Below, piece by piece: positions 1 through 6,193 of a DNA stretch of 10,094 nucleotides. The notes beneath the pieces are model-generated. The model saw nothing but the letters and a program-made list of their open reading frames with translations, had not been told where the DNA came from and made no database searches. The stretch is from positions 1 through 10,094 of the forward strand of contig JAGWBF010000053.1 in the NCBI GenBank assembly GCA_021296025.1. The letters run 5' to 3'. Both the position numbers and the translations under genes were made by a program. This DNA is from Dehalococcoidia bacterium (GTDB taxonomy: Bacteria; Chloroflexota; Dehalococcoidia; Lucifugimonadales; JAGWBF01). How positions within the stretch are numbered: position 1 is the first letter of the stretch; every line of letters starts with the position of its first letter.

Positions 1-675
1 GCCGCTGCCGAGGCACTGGAAGCGGATCTGCGCTCCTACATGGGCAATAGTCTTGGATGGCTCGCAGGAGGGGAGGTGGTGGTGCACGCCGGGGAGAGGG
101 TGCTGAAAATCGACGAGCTCCAGCGTCTGCAAGCGATTTTCGAAGATGAGTACAAGGTAGGCGTCGCAAGCTTTGAATGCCAGGTCGGCGTTCTCCAGAA
201 CACGATCCGCGAAGAGTACGACGTCCCGGTCTGTCTCGTTTCCGGAGAAGTCCCGGAGCCCAAACCTAAGCCGGTAGCCGCGGACAATACCCTGTTCGTG
301 AAAGCTAACTGCCGCTCAGGCAAGGTGGTGAAACATCCCGGCGATGTTGTCATATTTGGCGATGTGAACCCCGGAGGAAAAGTCATAGCCGACGGCGATG
401 TTGTGGTCCTAGGATGTCTGAGAGGGTCGGTGCAGGCTGGGGCAAATGATGGGGAAGACAGCGATGCCAGCATCATGGCGTTAGAGCTGAGAACGGCCAG
501 ACTGCAGATCGGAACAAGGCTGTACCAGTATGCGCCAGTCAAGGGCAAGAATGGAGAAGTCCCGCTCCCTGTGATCGCTCGCGTTCGGATGGGAGGTGTT
601 GAAGTGATGCCTTTTACGGGTAGTTTTCATAGAAGAAAGGAAAGGAAACCCCTATGGCAGGAAAGACGTATGTGA
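1..675 (+). CDS. minC: Septum site-determining protein MinC (5' truncated by window edge)
   Basis: MinC is the FtsZ-polymerisation inhibitor that MinD recruits to the membrane to block septation away from midcell. The frame is open from base 1, so the start and part of the N-terminal FtsZ-binding domain lie outside the window; the first internal ATG (40) is not the real start. The tail of MinC_N is followed by a proline-rich linker near 259-285. The C-terminal beta-helix then shows RSGK (313-324), an HPGDVVIFGDVNPGG stretch, and later LRGSVQAGA, all typical of MinC_C. The usual RSGQ MinD-contact motif reads RSGK here. The protein ends in a basic tail (RRKERK) whose codons overlap the start of minD by 22 bp. 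The identity is secure because minD and minE follow directly. Confidence 0.93.
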   Translation, partial: AAAEALEADLRSYMGNSLGWLAGGEVVVHAGERVLKIDELQRLQAIFEDEYKVGVASFECQVGVLQNTIREEYDVPVCLVSGEVPEPKPKPVAADNTLFVKANCRSGKVVKHPGDVVIFGDVNPGGKVIADGDVVVLGCLRGSVQAGANDGEDSDASIMALELRTARLQIGTRLYQYAPVKGKNGEVPLPVIARVRMGGVEVMPFTGSFHRRKERKPLWQERRM

Positions 676-1469
676 TCACCTCGGGAAAAGGAGGGGTCGG
701 AAAGACCACCACCACCGCCAACCTCGGCGCAGGGCTCGCCCTCCGTGGGCATAAGGTCGCAGTGGTGGATACCGACATCGGCCTCCGCAATCTCGATGTA
801 GTAATGGGACTAGAGAACCGCATTGTTTACGACCTGGTAGACGTGGTGGAAGGCCGCTGCCGGCTGCCCCAGGCTATGATCCGAGACAAGTACGTGAAGG
901 ACCTTTGCCTTATCCCGGCAGCCCAGACCAGGGACAAATCAGCTCTCAATCCGGAACAGATGAAAGAGCTATGCCAACAGCTACGAGAGGAGTTCGACTA
1001 TATCCTCATCGACTGCCCGGCAGGGATCGAGCAGGGTTTTCAGAACGCCATAGCAGCTGCCGACAACGCCATCGTTGTGACCACCCCGGAGGTCTCAGCC
1101 ATACGTGATGCTGACAGGGTGATCGGCCTTCTGGAGGCCTCCGACATTCCCACTCCCCGCCTGGTCATAAACCGGCTTAAGCCGGGCATGATAAAGCAGG
1201 GCGACATGATGGACAAGGGCGACATCATGGACCTGCTCTCGGTCGACATGCTGGGGCTGGTGCCCGACGATGAACAGATCATCGTTTCCACCAACAAGGG
1301 CGTGCCCACCGTGCACGACCCCAAGTCGTGGGCAGGGGAAGCCTACCGGCGTATTGCTGCCCGCATGGACGGAGTCGATACTCCATACCTAGACATCGAA
1401 AGCGCCCCCGGCTTCTTTTCCAAGCTCAAGAAGATATTCGCACGGCCCACTAAGGAGCTCGGTCGATGA
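654..1469 (+). CDS. minD: Septum site-determining ATPase MinD
   Basis: This is the membrane-associated ParA/MinD-family ATPase that recruits MinC and oscillates or is positioned with MinE. The deviant Walker A motif GKGGVGKT spans residues 11-18, with signature Lys12 and Lys17. Switch I carries DTDIGLRNLD (39-48), and Walker B/switch II carries LIDCPAG with Asp120. The C-terminus (about 254-264, FFSKLKKIFAR) is a short amphipathic basic helix matching the MinD membrane-targeting sequence. The length of 271 residues is normal. The ATG at 654 has an AAAGGA ribosome site at 641-646 with 7 bp spacing and lies inside the end of minC. The stop overlaps the minE start in ATGA, so translational coupling is likely. 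No key residue is missing. Confidence 0.98.
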   Translation: MAGKTYVITSGKGGVGKTTTTANLGAGLALRGHKVAVVDTDIGLRNLDVVMGLENRIVYDLVDVVEGRCRLPQAMIRDKYVKDLCLIPAAQTRDKSALNPEQMKELCQQLREEFDYILIDCPAGIEQGFQNAIAAADNAIVVTTPEVSAIRDADRVIGLLEASDIPTPRLVINRLKPGMIKQGDMMDKGDIMDLLSVDMLGLVPDDEQIIVSTNKGVPTVHDPKSWAGEAYRRIAARMDGVDTPYLDIESAPGFFSKLKKIFARPTKELGR

Positions 1470-1741
1470 TCGATCTCATCAGATGGGCGTTGCAACGATC
1501 TTCGCCCAGCGGTGAAACAGCGAGACAGCGCCTGAGGTTGATCCTCGTGATGGACCGGGGTGGGCTTCCCGAGGACTGCATGGAAGCCCTTAAAAGAGAT
1601 ATCATTGACGCTGTATCCAAATATCTCGTTGTGGACGAAGATTCCGTGCAGATGGATATGCGCCGCTCCAGTGATTCACTGGAACTGGTCTCCAACATCC
1701 AGGTGAGGGAGATACTCAAGGCACCTGCCGGAAGCCGGTAA
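1466..1741 (+). CDS. minE: Cell division topological specificity factor MinE
   Basis: MinE stimulates MinD ATPase and displaces MinC, restricting the inhibitor to the poles. The 91 residues fit the family (about 85-95). The N-terminal MIDLIRWAL is a short amphipathic segment of the kind that binds membrane. The anti-MinCD segment follows as TARQRLRLILVMDRGG (about 18-33), aligning with the R/L/I-rich contact helix or strand of known MinE. The C-terminal topological-specificity domain contains LKRDIIDAVSKYLVVDEDSV (about 42-61), matching the family pattern of LRKDIL.VI.KYV.ID...V. The start ATG 1466 overlaps the minD stop, with AAGGAG at 1452-1457 and 8 bp spacing. No T-rich terminator hairpin follows, so transcription may continue into the amidohydrolase gene. 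Confidence 0.95.
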   Translation: MIDLIRWALQRSSPSGETARQRLRLILVMDRGGLPEDCMEALKRDIIDAVSKYLVVDEDSVQMDMRRSSDSLELVSNIQVREILKAPAGSR

Positions 1742-1786
1742 GCAGGCCCTCTACAACAGCTAGGCCAGCCGGCTATGCTCCACATT

Positions 1787-1794
1787 GGGGAGAG
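1787..1794 (+). promoter_or_regulatory. Ribosome binding site deciding the amidohydrolase start
   Basis: The purine run GGGGAGAG lies 2-4 bp before the ATG at 1797. It supports that ATG over the in-frame TTG at 1785, which has no Shine-Dalgarno-like sequence upstream and would put this purine run inside the coding region. Confidence 0.6.
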
Positions 1795-1796
1795 CT

Positions 1797-3374
1797 ATGC
1801 TCCAATTGCTGATCTCCGGCGGGATGATCGTGGACGGCGCCGGGAACCCCGGTTTCTTCGGGGCCGTTGGCGTAGAAGGCGAAGATGTCCACATTTTCCG
1901 TGGCGATATCTCCTCTCTGGAAGCAGAGACAGGCATAGATGCCACTGGGAAGGTGGTCTGTCCCGGCTTCATAGATATGCACGCGCACTCGGGCCTCGTC
2001 CTCCTGGCCGAACCGGAGCACCACCCCAAGGTGCGCCAGGGGATCACCACGGAGCTAATCGGTGTGGACGGCAACTCCTACGCTCCATTCCTGGACCGCG
2101 CCGACCTGCGGCAGTTCATCGAGCTGAATTCGGGGCTGGACGGCGCCCCCGACCTCGCCCAGGAATGGTCAACGGTTGCAGAGTATCTGTCCTTGTTCGA
2201 CCGCAGGGCTTCGGTGAACGTGGCCTACATCATAGGCAATGCGCCCCTGCGCATCTGCGCCGTCGGATGGCGTGACCAGCCCGCAACAGGTTCCCAGATC
2301 GAAAACATGCGGGCCCTTCTGAGAGAGGGCATGGAAGAGGGAGCCTTCGGCATCTCCACGGGCTTGGACTACCCTCCGGGCAGCTATGCCGACACCCAGG
2401 AGCTAGTCCAGCTATCCAGGGAAGCAGCCCGGCTGGGTGGCATCTACCACACCCATGTACGCAACTCCCTGGGTGACAGGTTCCTCGACCCATTCAAGGA
2501 AGCCATAGACATCGGCCGGCAGAGCGAAATTCCCTGCCACCTGACCCACCTCTACCAGAGGGTGACCGCGCCTGGGGGAGCCAGGAAGATTTTAGGGTTG
2601 GTGGAGGAAGGCCGCGAAGAGGGCCTGGACGTCACCTTTGACAGCTATCCCTACATCTACAGCAGCACCCGCCTACTGATCATATTCCCCCAGTGGGCCC
2701 AGGACGGAGGCCCGGAGTCCTTGAAGGAAGTGATGCGGTCCCAGGAGGGCCGGGAACGCCTGCGCAAAGAGATCAGCCCCCGGGGGCCGTCCTGGGAAGA
2801 TATGTGGCTGACCTACTTCAAGCACCCCCACAACCATCGCTTCGAGGGACGGTCCATCGCCGAAATCGCAGAGATGACCGACAAGGACGAGGTGGATGCG
2901 GTCTGCGACCTACTATTGGAGGAAGACCTGCAGACCTCCTACGTCACCATAGGCCCCAACGGGCACACTCTTCCCAACTTCGTCACCCATCCCCTGTCCA
3001 TGGTGGGGAGCGATGCGGTGCTGCTCGGCGACTTTCCCAGCCCCAGGACCTATGGCACCTTCCCCGTGATCCTGTCCGAGCTGGTCCGGGAAGAGCAGGC
3101 CATGACCCTGGAGAACGCTGTGCGCAAGATGACATCCTTCCCCGCCCAGCGATTGGGCCTTCCTGACCGGGGGCTCCTGCGGGATGGAATGAAGGCGGAT
3201 ATCGTCGTGTTCGACCCGGACACCGTCAAGGCTCCGGCCACCAGGCGGCAGCCCAAGCAGTACCCCATAGGGATCGACTACGTCATAGTCAACGGACAGG
3301 TCGTCATCGAGCAGGGTCGCCATACTGGAGCGCTGGCTGGCCGGGCCCTCCGCCGGGGCAGGCCCGCCACCTAG
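1797..3374 (+). CDS. Amidohydrolase of the N-acyl-D-amino-acid deacylase (D-aminoacylase) family
   Basis: This is a metal-dependent amidohydrolase (TIM-barrel superfamily). Family members hydrolyse N-acyl-D-amino acids or related cyclic amides to an acid plus an amine. With the ATG at 1797 it has 525 residues, within the family range. The metal motif HxH is in GFIDMHAHSG (His62, His64). Likely further ligands are a His in YHTHVR (218-221), His248/His251 in CHLTH, and Asp406 in VGSDAVLL. The C-terminal part shows the family pattern RTYGTFP (417-422), MTSFPAQRLGL, DRGLLRDGMKADIVVFDP and a closing VNGQVV strand. The position of the bridging Cys in GNCG of D-aminoacylase appears to be Asp91 in GVDGNS, and the usual HPR before YGTFP is SPR, so the exact substrate is uncertain. 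No signal peptide is seen, suggesting a cytoplasmic enzyme. An alternative start is TTG 1785. Confidence 0.88.
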   Translation: MLQLLISGGMIVDGAGNPGFFGAVGVEGEDVHIFRGDISSLEAETGIDATGKVVCPGFIDMHAHSGLVLLAEPEHHPKVRQGITTELIGVDGNSYAPFLDRADLRQFIELNSGLDGAPDLAQEWSTVAEYLSLFDRRASVNVAYIIGNAPLRICAVGWRDQPATGSQIENMRALLREGMEEGAFGISTGLDYPPGSYADTQELVQLSREAARLGGIYHTHVRNSLGDRFLDPFKEAIDIGRQSEIPCHLTHLYQRVTAPGGARKILGLVEEGREEGLDVTFDSYPYIYSSTRLLIIFPQWAQDGGPESLKEVMRSQEGRERLRKEISPRGPSWEDMWLTYFKHPHNHRFEGRSIAEIAEMTDKDEVDAVCDLLLEEDLQTSYVTIGPNGHTLPNFVTHPLSMVGSDAVLLGDFPSPRTYGTFPVILSELVREEQAMTLENAVRKMTSFPAQRLGLPDRGLLRDGMKADIVVFDPDTVKAPATRRQPKQYPIGIDYVIVNGQVVIEQGRHTGALAGRALRRGRPAT

Positions 3375-3378
3375 CCCT

Positions 3379-4335
3379 TTAGACGGCTTCCAGTACCCTC
3401 ACTGGCTCACCCGCAAGAAAGGCCTGGATATCCTCCACCGCCTGCCCGAAGTAGTTCAGGTAGGTTTCCTTGGTTACATAGCCCAAGTGGGGTGTGATCA
3501 CCGTGTTTTCCATACGGCGCAGGGGATGGTCCACGGGGAGGGGTTCTTCATCGAAAACATCCATTGCAGCCCCGCCTATGGCCCCCCTCTCCAACACATC
3601 TACAAGGGCGGCTTCATCGACGATGGGGCCCCTGGACGTGTTCACCAGGTAGGCTGTCGGCTTGAGCAACGCCAGCTCCTTGGCGCCCAACAGCCCCCTG
3701 GTGCGCTGGCTGAGGATCAGGTGGATGGTCACGATGTCCGCCGTGCTAAGCAGCTCCTCCTTGGAAACCAGGGTCGTCCCGAACTGGGCCGCCCGCTCCT
3801 CCGTCAGATTCTGGCTCCAGGCGACCACATTCATTCCGAAGGCGTTCCCAACCGTCGCCACCTGGGAGCCCAGGTTTCCCAAGCCCAGCACCCCCAAGGT
3901 CTTGGACTTCAGCCCCTCCCCAACGGTGACCTGCCACTTGCCCTGGCGCGTGGCCGCATCTTCGGCGGGGATGCAGCGCGCCAAGCTCAGGATGAGGCCC
4001 CACGTAAGCTCGGCGGTTGCGTAGCTCTGACCGGAGGTGCCGCATACGGTGATGCCAAGCTCGGCAGAGGCCTCCATATCGACGGAACGGTTACGCATGC
4101 CCGTGGTCACCAACAGCTTCAGGTTGGGAAGCTGCGCCAAGATCGACCTGGGGAAGGGAGTGCGCTCCCGCATGGCAACGACGACATCGAACTCCTTCAG
4201 CCTGTTAACCACCGCGTCGGGATCTGAGAGGTGGTCCTTGAACACCTGCACATCGTTTCCCTGGGAGATGATGCTCCAGTCAGCCATCTTCAGGGACACT
4301 TCCTGGTAATCGTCCAAAATGCCGATTCTTGCCAT
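3379..4335 (-). CDS. D-2-hydroxyacid dehydrogenase, NAD(P)-dependent
   Basis: The enzyme interconverts a 2-oxoacid and a D-2-hydroxyacid with NAD(P)H in the cytoplasm. The 318 residues form the usual two-domain fold: a substrate domain (about 1-100 plus the C-terminal helix) and a central Rossmann domain. The dinucleotide loop GLGNLG is at 151-156. The catalytic triad is visible as Arg235 (NTSRGPIVD), Glu264 (FDEEPLP) and His283 (TPHLG). After the second Rossmann strand the sequence reads AWSQN, so the acidic residue that normally marks NAD preference is absent; cofactor choice is open. It lacks the C-terminal ACT domain of classical SerA, so a phosphoglycerate dehydrogenase label would be unsafe. 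AAAGGAG at 4342-4348 with 6 bp spacing supports the start. It is the second gene after the lyase at 4374-5234, with a 38 bp gap, so co-transcription is likely. Confidence 0.93.
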   Translation of the reverse strand: MARIGILDDYQEVSLKMADWSIISQGNDVQVFKDHLSDPDAVVNRLKEFDVVVAMRERTPFPRSILAQLPNLKLLVTTGMRNRSVDMEASAELGITVCGTSGQSYATAELTWGLILSLARCIPAEDAATRQGKWQVTVGEGLKSKTLGVLGLGNLGSQVATVGNAFGMNVVAWSQNLTEERAAQFGTTLVSKEELLSTADIVTIHLILSQRTRGLLGAKELALLKPTAYLVNTSRGPIVDEAALVDVLERGAIGGAAMDVFDEEPLPVDHPLRRMENTVITPHLGYVTKETYLNYFGQAVEDIQAFLAGEPVRVLEAV

Positions 4336-4373
4336 GGCAAACTCCTTTAGGCTATTCCGTCCCGCAAGACACC

Positions 4374-5234
4374 TTACGACAGGTACGCGTCCTGCCAGCG
4401 TTCATAGGCCCCCTGGGCCTGGGAAATCTCGAGAAGCTCTCGGGACGCCACCTTGTCTGCCAAACCGGCTGGGGGCCCGCCTTCCTTCAGGTGCTTCAGG
4501 GCGTCGTAGGCAGCCTTGACCGAAGCATAGAAGGGGTGATGCCCCTGCAAGGCCACCCTGACACCCACGGAAGCAAGCTGCTTGGCGTCAGCCAGGTCGG
4601 GTGGAGCGCCGCCGATAATCAAGGGCAAGGTGGTCGCCTCATGAACCGCCGCCAGCTGCTCAAGCTGGGTCACTCCCGTCAGAAATATGGCGTCTACGCC
4701 GGCTACCTGCATCCTCGCGGCCCGTTCAGTGGCCTCGGCCAAGCCTCCATATCGGAGGGCGCCGGTACGCCCGACAATCACCAGCGAGGGGTCCCGGCGG
4801 GCCTCCAGGCCGGCCTTCAGCTTGCCGACCAGCTCGTCGGCACTTATAAGCTCATCCCCATCCGCGCCGAAGGGCCTCGGGAGAAGGGTGTCCTCTATGG
4901 TGAGCCCCGAAGCACCGGCTATCTCCAGCTCCTCGACCGTGCGTATGACACTGAGGGCGTTCCCGAAGCCGTGGTCGGCATCCACCAGGATGCTGAGGTT
5001 ACCCGCCCTGGAGATGCGCTTGACCTGCTCTGCAAGCTCGGAAAGGGTGAGCACCACGAGGTCCGGGGCACCCAGCACTGTGGCCGAAGCCACAGACCCG
5101 GCGAACATCCCGATGGTGAAACCCAAGGATTCGGCCATCCTGGCCGTCATGGGGTCATAGACGGAGCCAGGATGTACGCACTCCGTTCCTGCAAGAATCT
5201 CTCTAAACCGCTCCCTGCGCTCAGACAGAAGCAT
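4374..5234 (-). CDS. Isocitrate lyase/PEP mutase superfamily protein, oxaloacetate-decarboxylase-like
   Basis: This is a TIM-barrel lyase that binds 2-oxo-carboxylates through Mg2+. By pattern it is closest to the PA4872-type oxaloacetate decarboxylase group: VYDPMTARMAESLGF (25-39), GSVAS (46-50), LVDADHGFGNA (83-93) with metal-site Asp85 and Asp87, TIEDTLLP (112-119), and a late GHHPFYA with His232 near the position of the group's active-site His. The 286 residues match that group. The Cys-containing KKCGH loop of true isocitrate lyase is absent, so glyoxylate-cycle isocitrate lyase is excluded. RTGALRYGG replaces the more usual RTNA, so substrate specificity may differ. The start ATG (5234) has GGAAAGGAG at 5244-5252 with 9 bp spacing. 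It is the first gene of an operon with the D-2-hydroxyacid dehydrogenase, which could reduce a 2-oxoacid product (inference). Confidence 0.88.
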   Translation of the reverse strand: MLLSERRERFREILAGTECVHPGSVYDPMTARMAESLGFTIGMFAGSVASATVLGAPDLVVLTLSELAEQVKRISRAGNLSILVDADHGFGNALSVIRTVEELEIAGASGLTIEDTLLPRPFGADGDELISADELVGKLKAGLEARRDPSLVIVGRTGALRYGGLAEATERAARMQVAGVDAIFLTGVTQLEQLAAVHEATTLPLIIGGAPPDLADAKQLASVGVRVALQGHHPFYASVKAAYDALKHLKEGGPPAGLADKVASRELLEISQAQGAYERWQDAYLS

Positions 5235-5278
5235 TTATGGGCTCTCCTTTCCTTGTACCGCCGGAATCCATAGCAATG

Positions 5279-5307
5279 GTTATAGTAGCTTGCCTGTGGA
5301 AATTCAA
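5279..5307 (-). promoter_or_regulatory. Sigma70-type promoter candidate for the lyase-dehydrogenase operon
   Basis: On the minus strand TTGAAT (5302-5307, 4 of 6 to consensus -35) is followed after exactly 17 bp by TATAAC (5279-5284, 5 of 6 to consensus -10). Transcription would begin near 5272, giving a leader of about 40 nt that contains the GGAAAGGAG ribosome site. The position in the 151 bp divergent spacer fits. I found no comparably good plus-strand promoter for the RidA-like gene in the same spacer. Confidence 0.6.
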
Positions 5308-5385
5308 CCCGCTGACTGGTACCATGAGCGCGACTGAAGGAATACGGACCTGGTTTCCAAGCCCCACGTACGCGGAGTAGCTGCA

Positions 5386-5775
5386 ATGCCTGACCGTCAA
5401 CATTTCAAACCGCATACCATGCCCTCCACTGCAGGTTTCTCCCAGGTCGTCAAGGCCGGTAATACGGTCTACATAGCCGGGCAGGTGGCCCTGACGCCGG
5501 AGCGGGTGTTGGTCGGTGAGGGTGATCCTGAAGCCCAGGTGAGACAAACGTGGCGCAATATTCAGTTGGCGGTGGAGTCAGTGGGAGGAACCCTGGAGAA
5601 CGTGGTCAAGACCACCACCTTCGTCACCAGCATGGAGTGTATCTCGGCAACCCGCAAGGTGCGGGCTGAGCTGTTCCCCGAAGGGAACGCACCCCCGGGC
5701 ACCATCGTCGAGATCAACAGGCTGTCTCTGCCCGAAGCCATGGTCGAGATTGAGGCGATAGCTGTCCTGGACTAG
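5386..5775 (+). CDS. RidA/YjgF/UK114-family protein lacking the deaminase Arg
   Basis: RidA proteins are small trimeric cytoplasmic proteins; archetypal members hydrolyse reactive enamine/imine intermediates such as 2-aminoacrylate. The 129 residues have the normal length and pattern: GFSQVVKAGNTVYIAGQVA (17-35), WRNIQLAVESVGGTLENVVKTTTFVT (56-81), and the closing VEIEAIAV (120-127) with the conserved Glu. The loop that carries catalytic Arg105 in E. coli RidA (PARSCV) reads PPGTIV here, giving Gly105. This argues against canonical imine deaminase activity and for one of the Rid subfamilies of other or unknown role. The ATG at 5386 has GGAG at 5374-5377 with 8 bp spacing; a second in-frame ATG at 5419 is possible. 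It is divergent from the lyase gene and co-directional with the genes downstream. Confidence 0.9.
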   Translation: MPDRQHFKPHTMPSTAGFSQVVKAGNTVYIAGQVALTPERVLVGEGDPEAQVRQTWRNIQLAVESVGGTLENVVKTTTFVTSMECISATRKVRAELFPEGNAPPGTIVEINRLSLPEAMVEIEAIAVLD

Positions 5776-5886
5776 GGACTGTTAACTCCACAGGCACCCT
5801 AGCACGTATTCACTGGATTTGGCGTCGGGCAAGAGCCCGCCATTTGCGGCCATGAAACTGGCAATCGACCGAAAGGAGCAAGGCTT
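5776..5886 (+). other. 111 bp spacer between the RidA-like and NIPSNAP-like genes
   Basis: This is the longest gap inside the plus-strand run. It holds a short GC hairpin (CGGGC-AAGA-GCCCG, 5826-5839) without a following T-run, so it is not a convincing intrinsic terminator. It also holds the AAAGGAG ribosome site (5872-5878) of the next gene. I see no good promoter. The hairpin could attenuate transcription or protect the downstream mRNA, but this is speculative. Confidence 0.3.
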
Positions 5887-6186
5887 ATGGTTTCTCAACT
5901 GAGGACATACACGATTAACCGGGGAATGATGGATCAGTGGGTAAGCTTGTTCAACCAGACACTCATGCCAATCTACACCAAGGTGGGCATCGTGGTGGAA
6001 GGCGCTTGGGTGAACGAAGACAAGAACCAGTTCATCTGGATTCGAAGCTTCGAAGATGCCGCCGACCTGGAAGCCAAGGAGGCCGCCTTCTACGGCTCCG
6101 ATGAGTGGAAGGCCAACGTTGATCATATCCGAAGCCATCTCGCTCGGGTCGAGGTCCAGGTGATCAACAACGTCCTGGACGCCTAG
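5887..6186 (+). CDS. NIPSNAP-family small protein
   Basis: NIPSNAP proteins are small ferredoxin-like alpha/beta-barrel proteins. In bacteria their biochemical role is mostly unknown, and they often occur next to catabolic genes. The 99 residues fit a single NIPSNAP domain. Visible family features are the opening QLRTYTINRGMMDQWVSLFN (4-23), a central WVNEDKNQFIWIRSFED (41-57) corresponding to the strand with an aromatic FxWxRxF pattern, and AAFYGSDEWKAN (66-77), matching the usual FY-S-EW motif. There is no signal peptide or membrane segment. The start is well supported by AAAGGAG at 5872-5878 with 8 bp spacing. The gene ends 7 bp before the proposed ATG of the PIG-L gene, so the two are probably co-translated. 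A distant alternative within the same fold is a dimeric barrel (EthD/ABM-like) protein. Confidence 0.82.
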   Translation: MVSQLRTYTINRGMMDQWVSLFNQTLMPIYTKVGIVVEGAWVNEDKNQFIWIRSFEDAADLEAKEAAFYGSDEWKANVDHIRSHLARVEVQVINNVLDA

Positions 6187-6193
6187 TCTCTCC

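Noticed and set aside
3487..4227. Plus-strand open frame of 246 codons opposite the D-2-hydroxyacid dehydrogenase
   Set aside because: Low-complexity Gly/Gln/His-rich product without recognisable features; the minus-strand frame carries the NAD loop and catalytic Arg/Glu/His.
3379..4335. Annotation as phosphoglycerate dehydrogenase SerA
   Set aside because: No ACT domain and no serine-biosynthesis neighbours; only the general D-2-hydroxyacid dehydrogenase assignment is supported.
4374..5234. Annotation as isocitrate lyase (glyoxylate cycle)
   Set aside because: The Cys-containing KKCGH loop is absent and the protein is far shorter than true isocitrate lyase; motifs fit the oxaloacetate-decarboxylase-like group.
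4329..5273. Long plus-strand open frame (314 codons) opposite the lyase gene
   Set aside because: Its product has no family pattern, while the minus strand encodes a full-length protein with diagnostic motifs, a ribosome site and a promoter. It is a GC-rich shadow frame.
5313..5385. A promoter for the RidA-like gene in the divergent spacer
   Set aside because: Plus-strand -35-like TTGCCT (5290-5295) has no -10-like hexamer at acceptable spacing; no site could be supported.
5772..5802. Inverted repeat CTAGGG/CCCTAG around the end of the RidA-like gene
   Set aside because: Only 6 bp arms with a 19 base loop and no T-run; within chance expectation and not a terminator.
5852..5902. 16-codon ORF starting at ATG 5852, just before the NIPSNAP-like gene
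   Set aside because: No ribosome site, it overlaps the start of a well-supported gene, and nothing shows it is a leader peptide.
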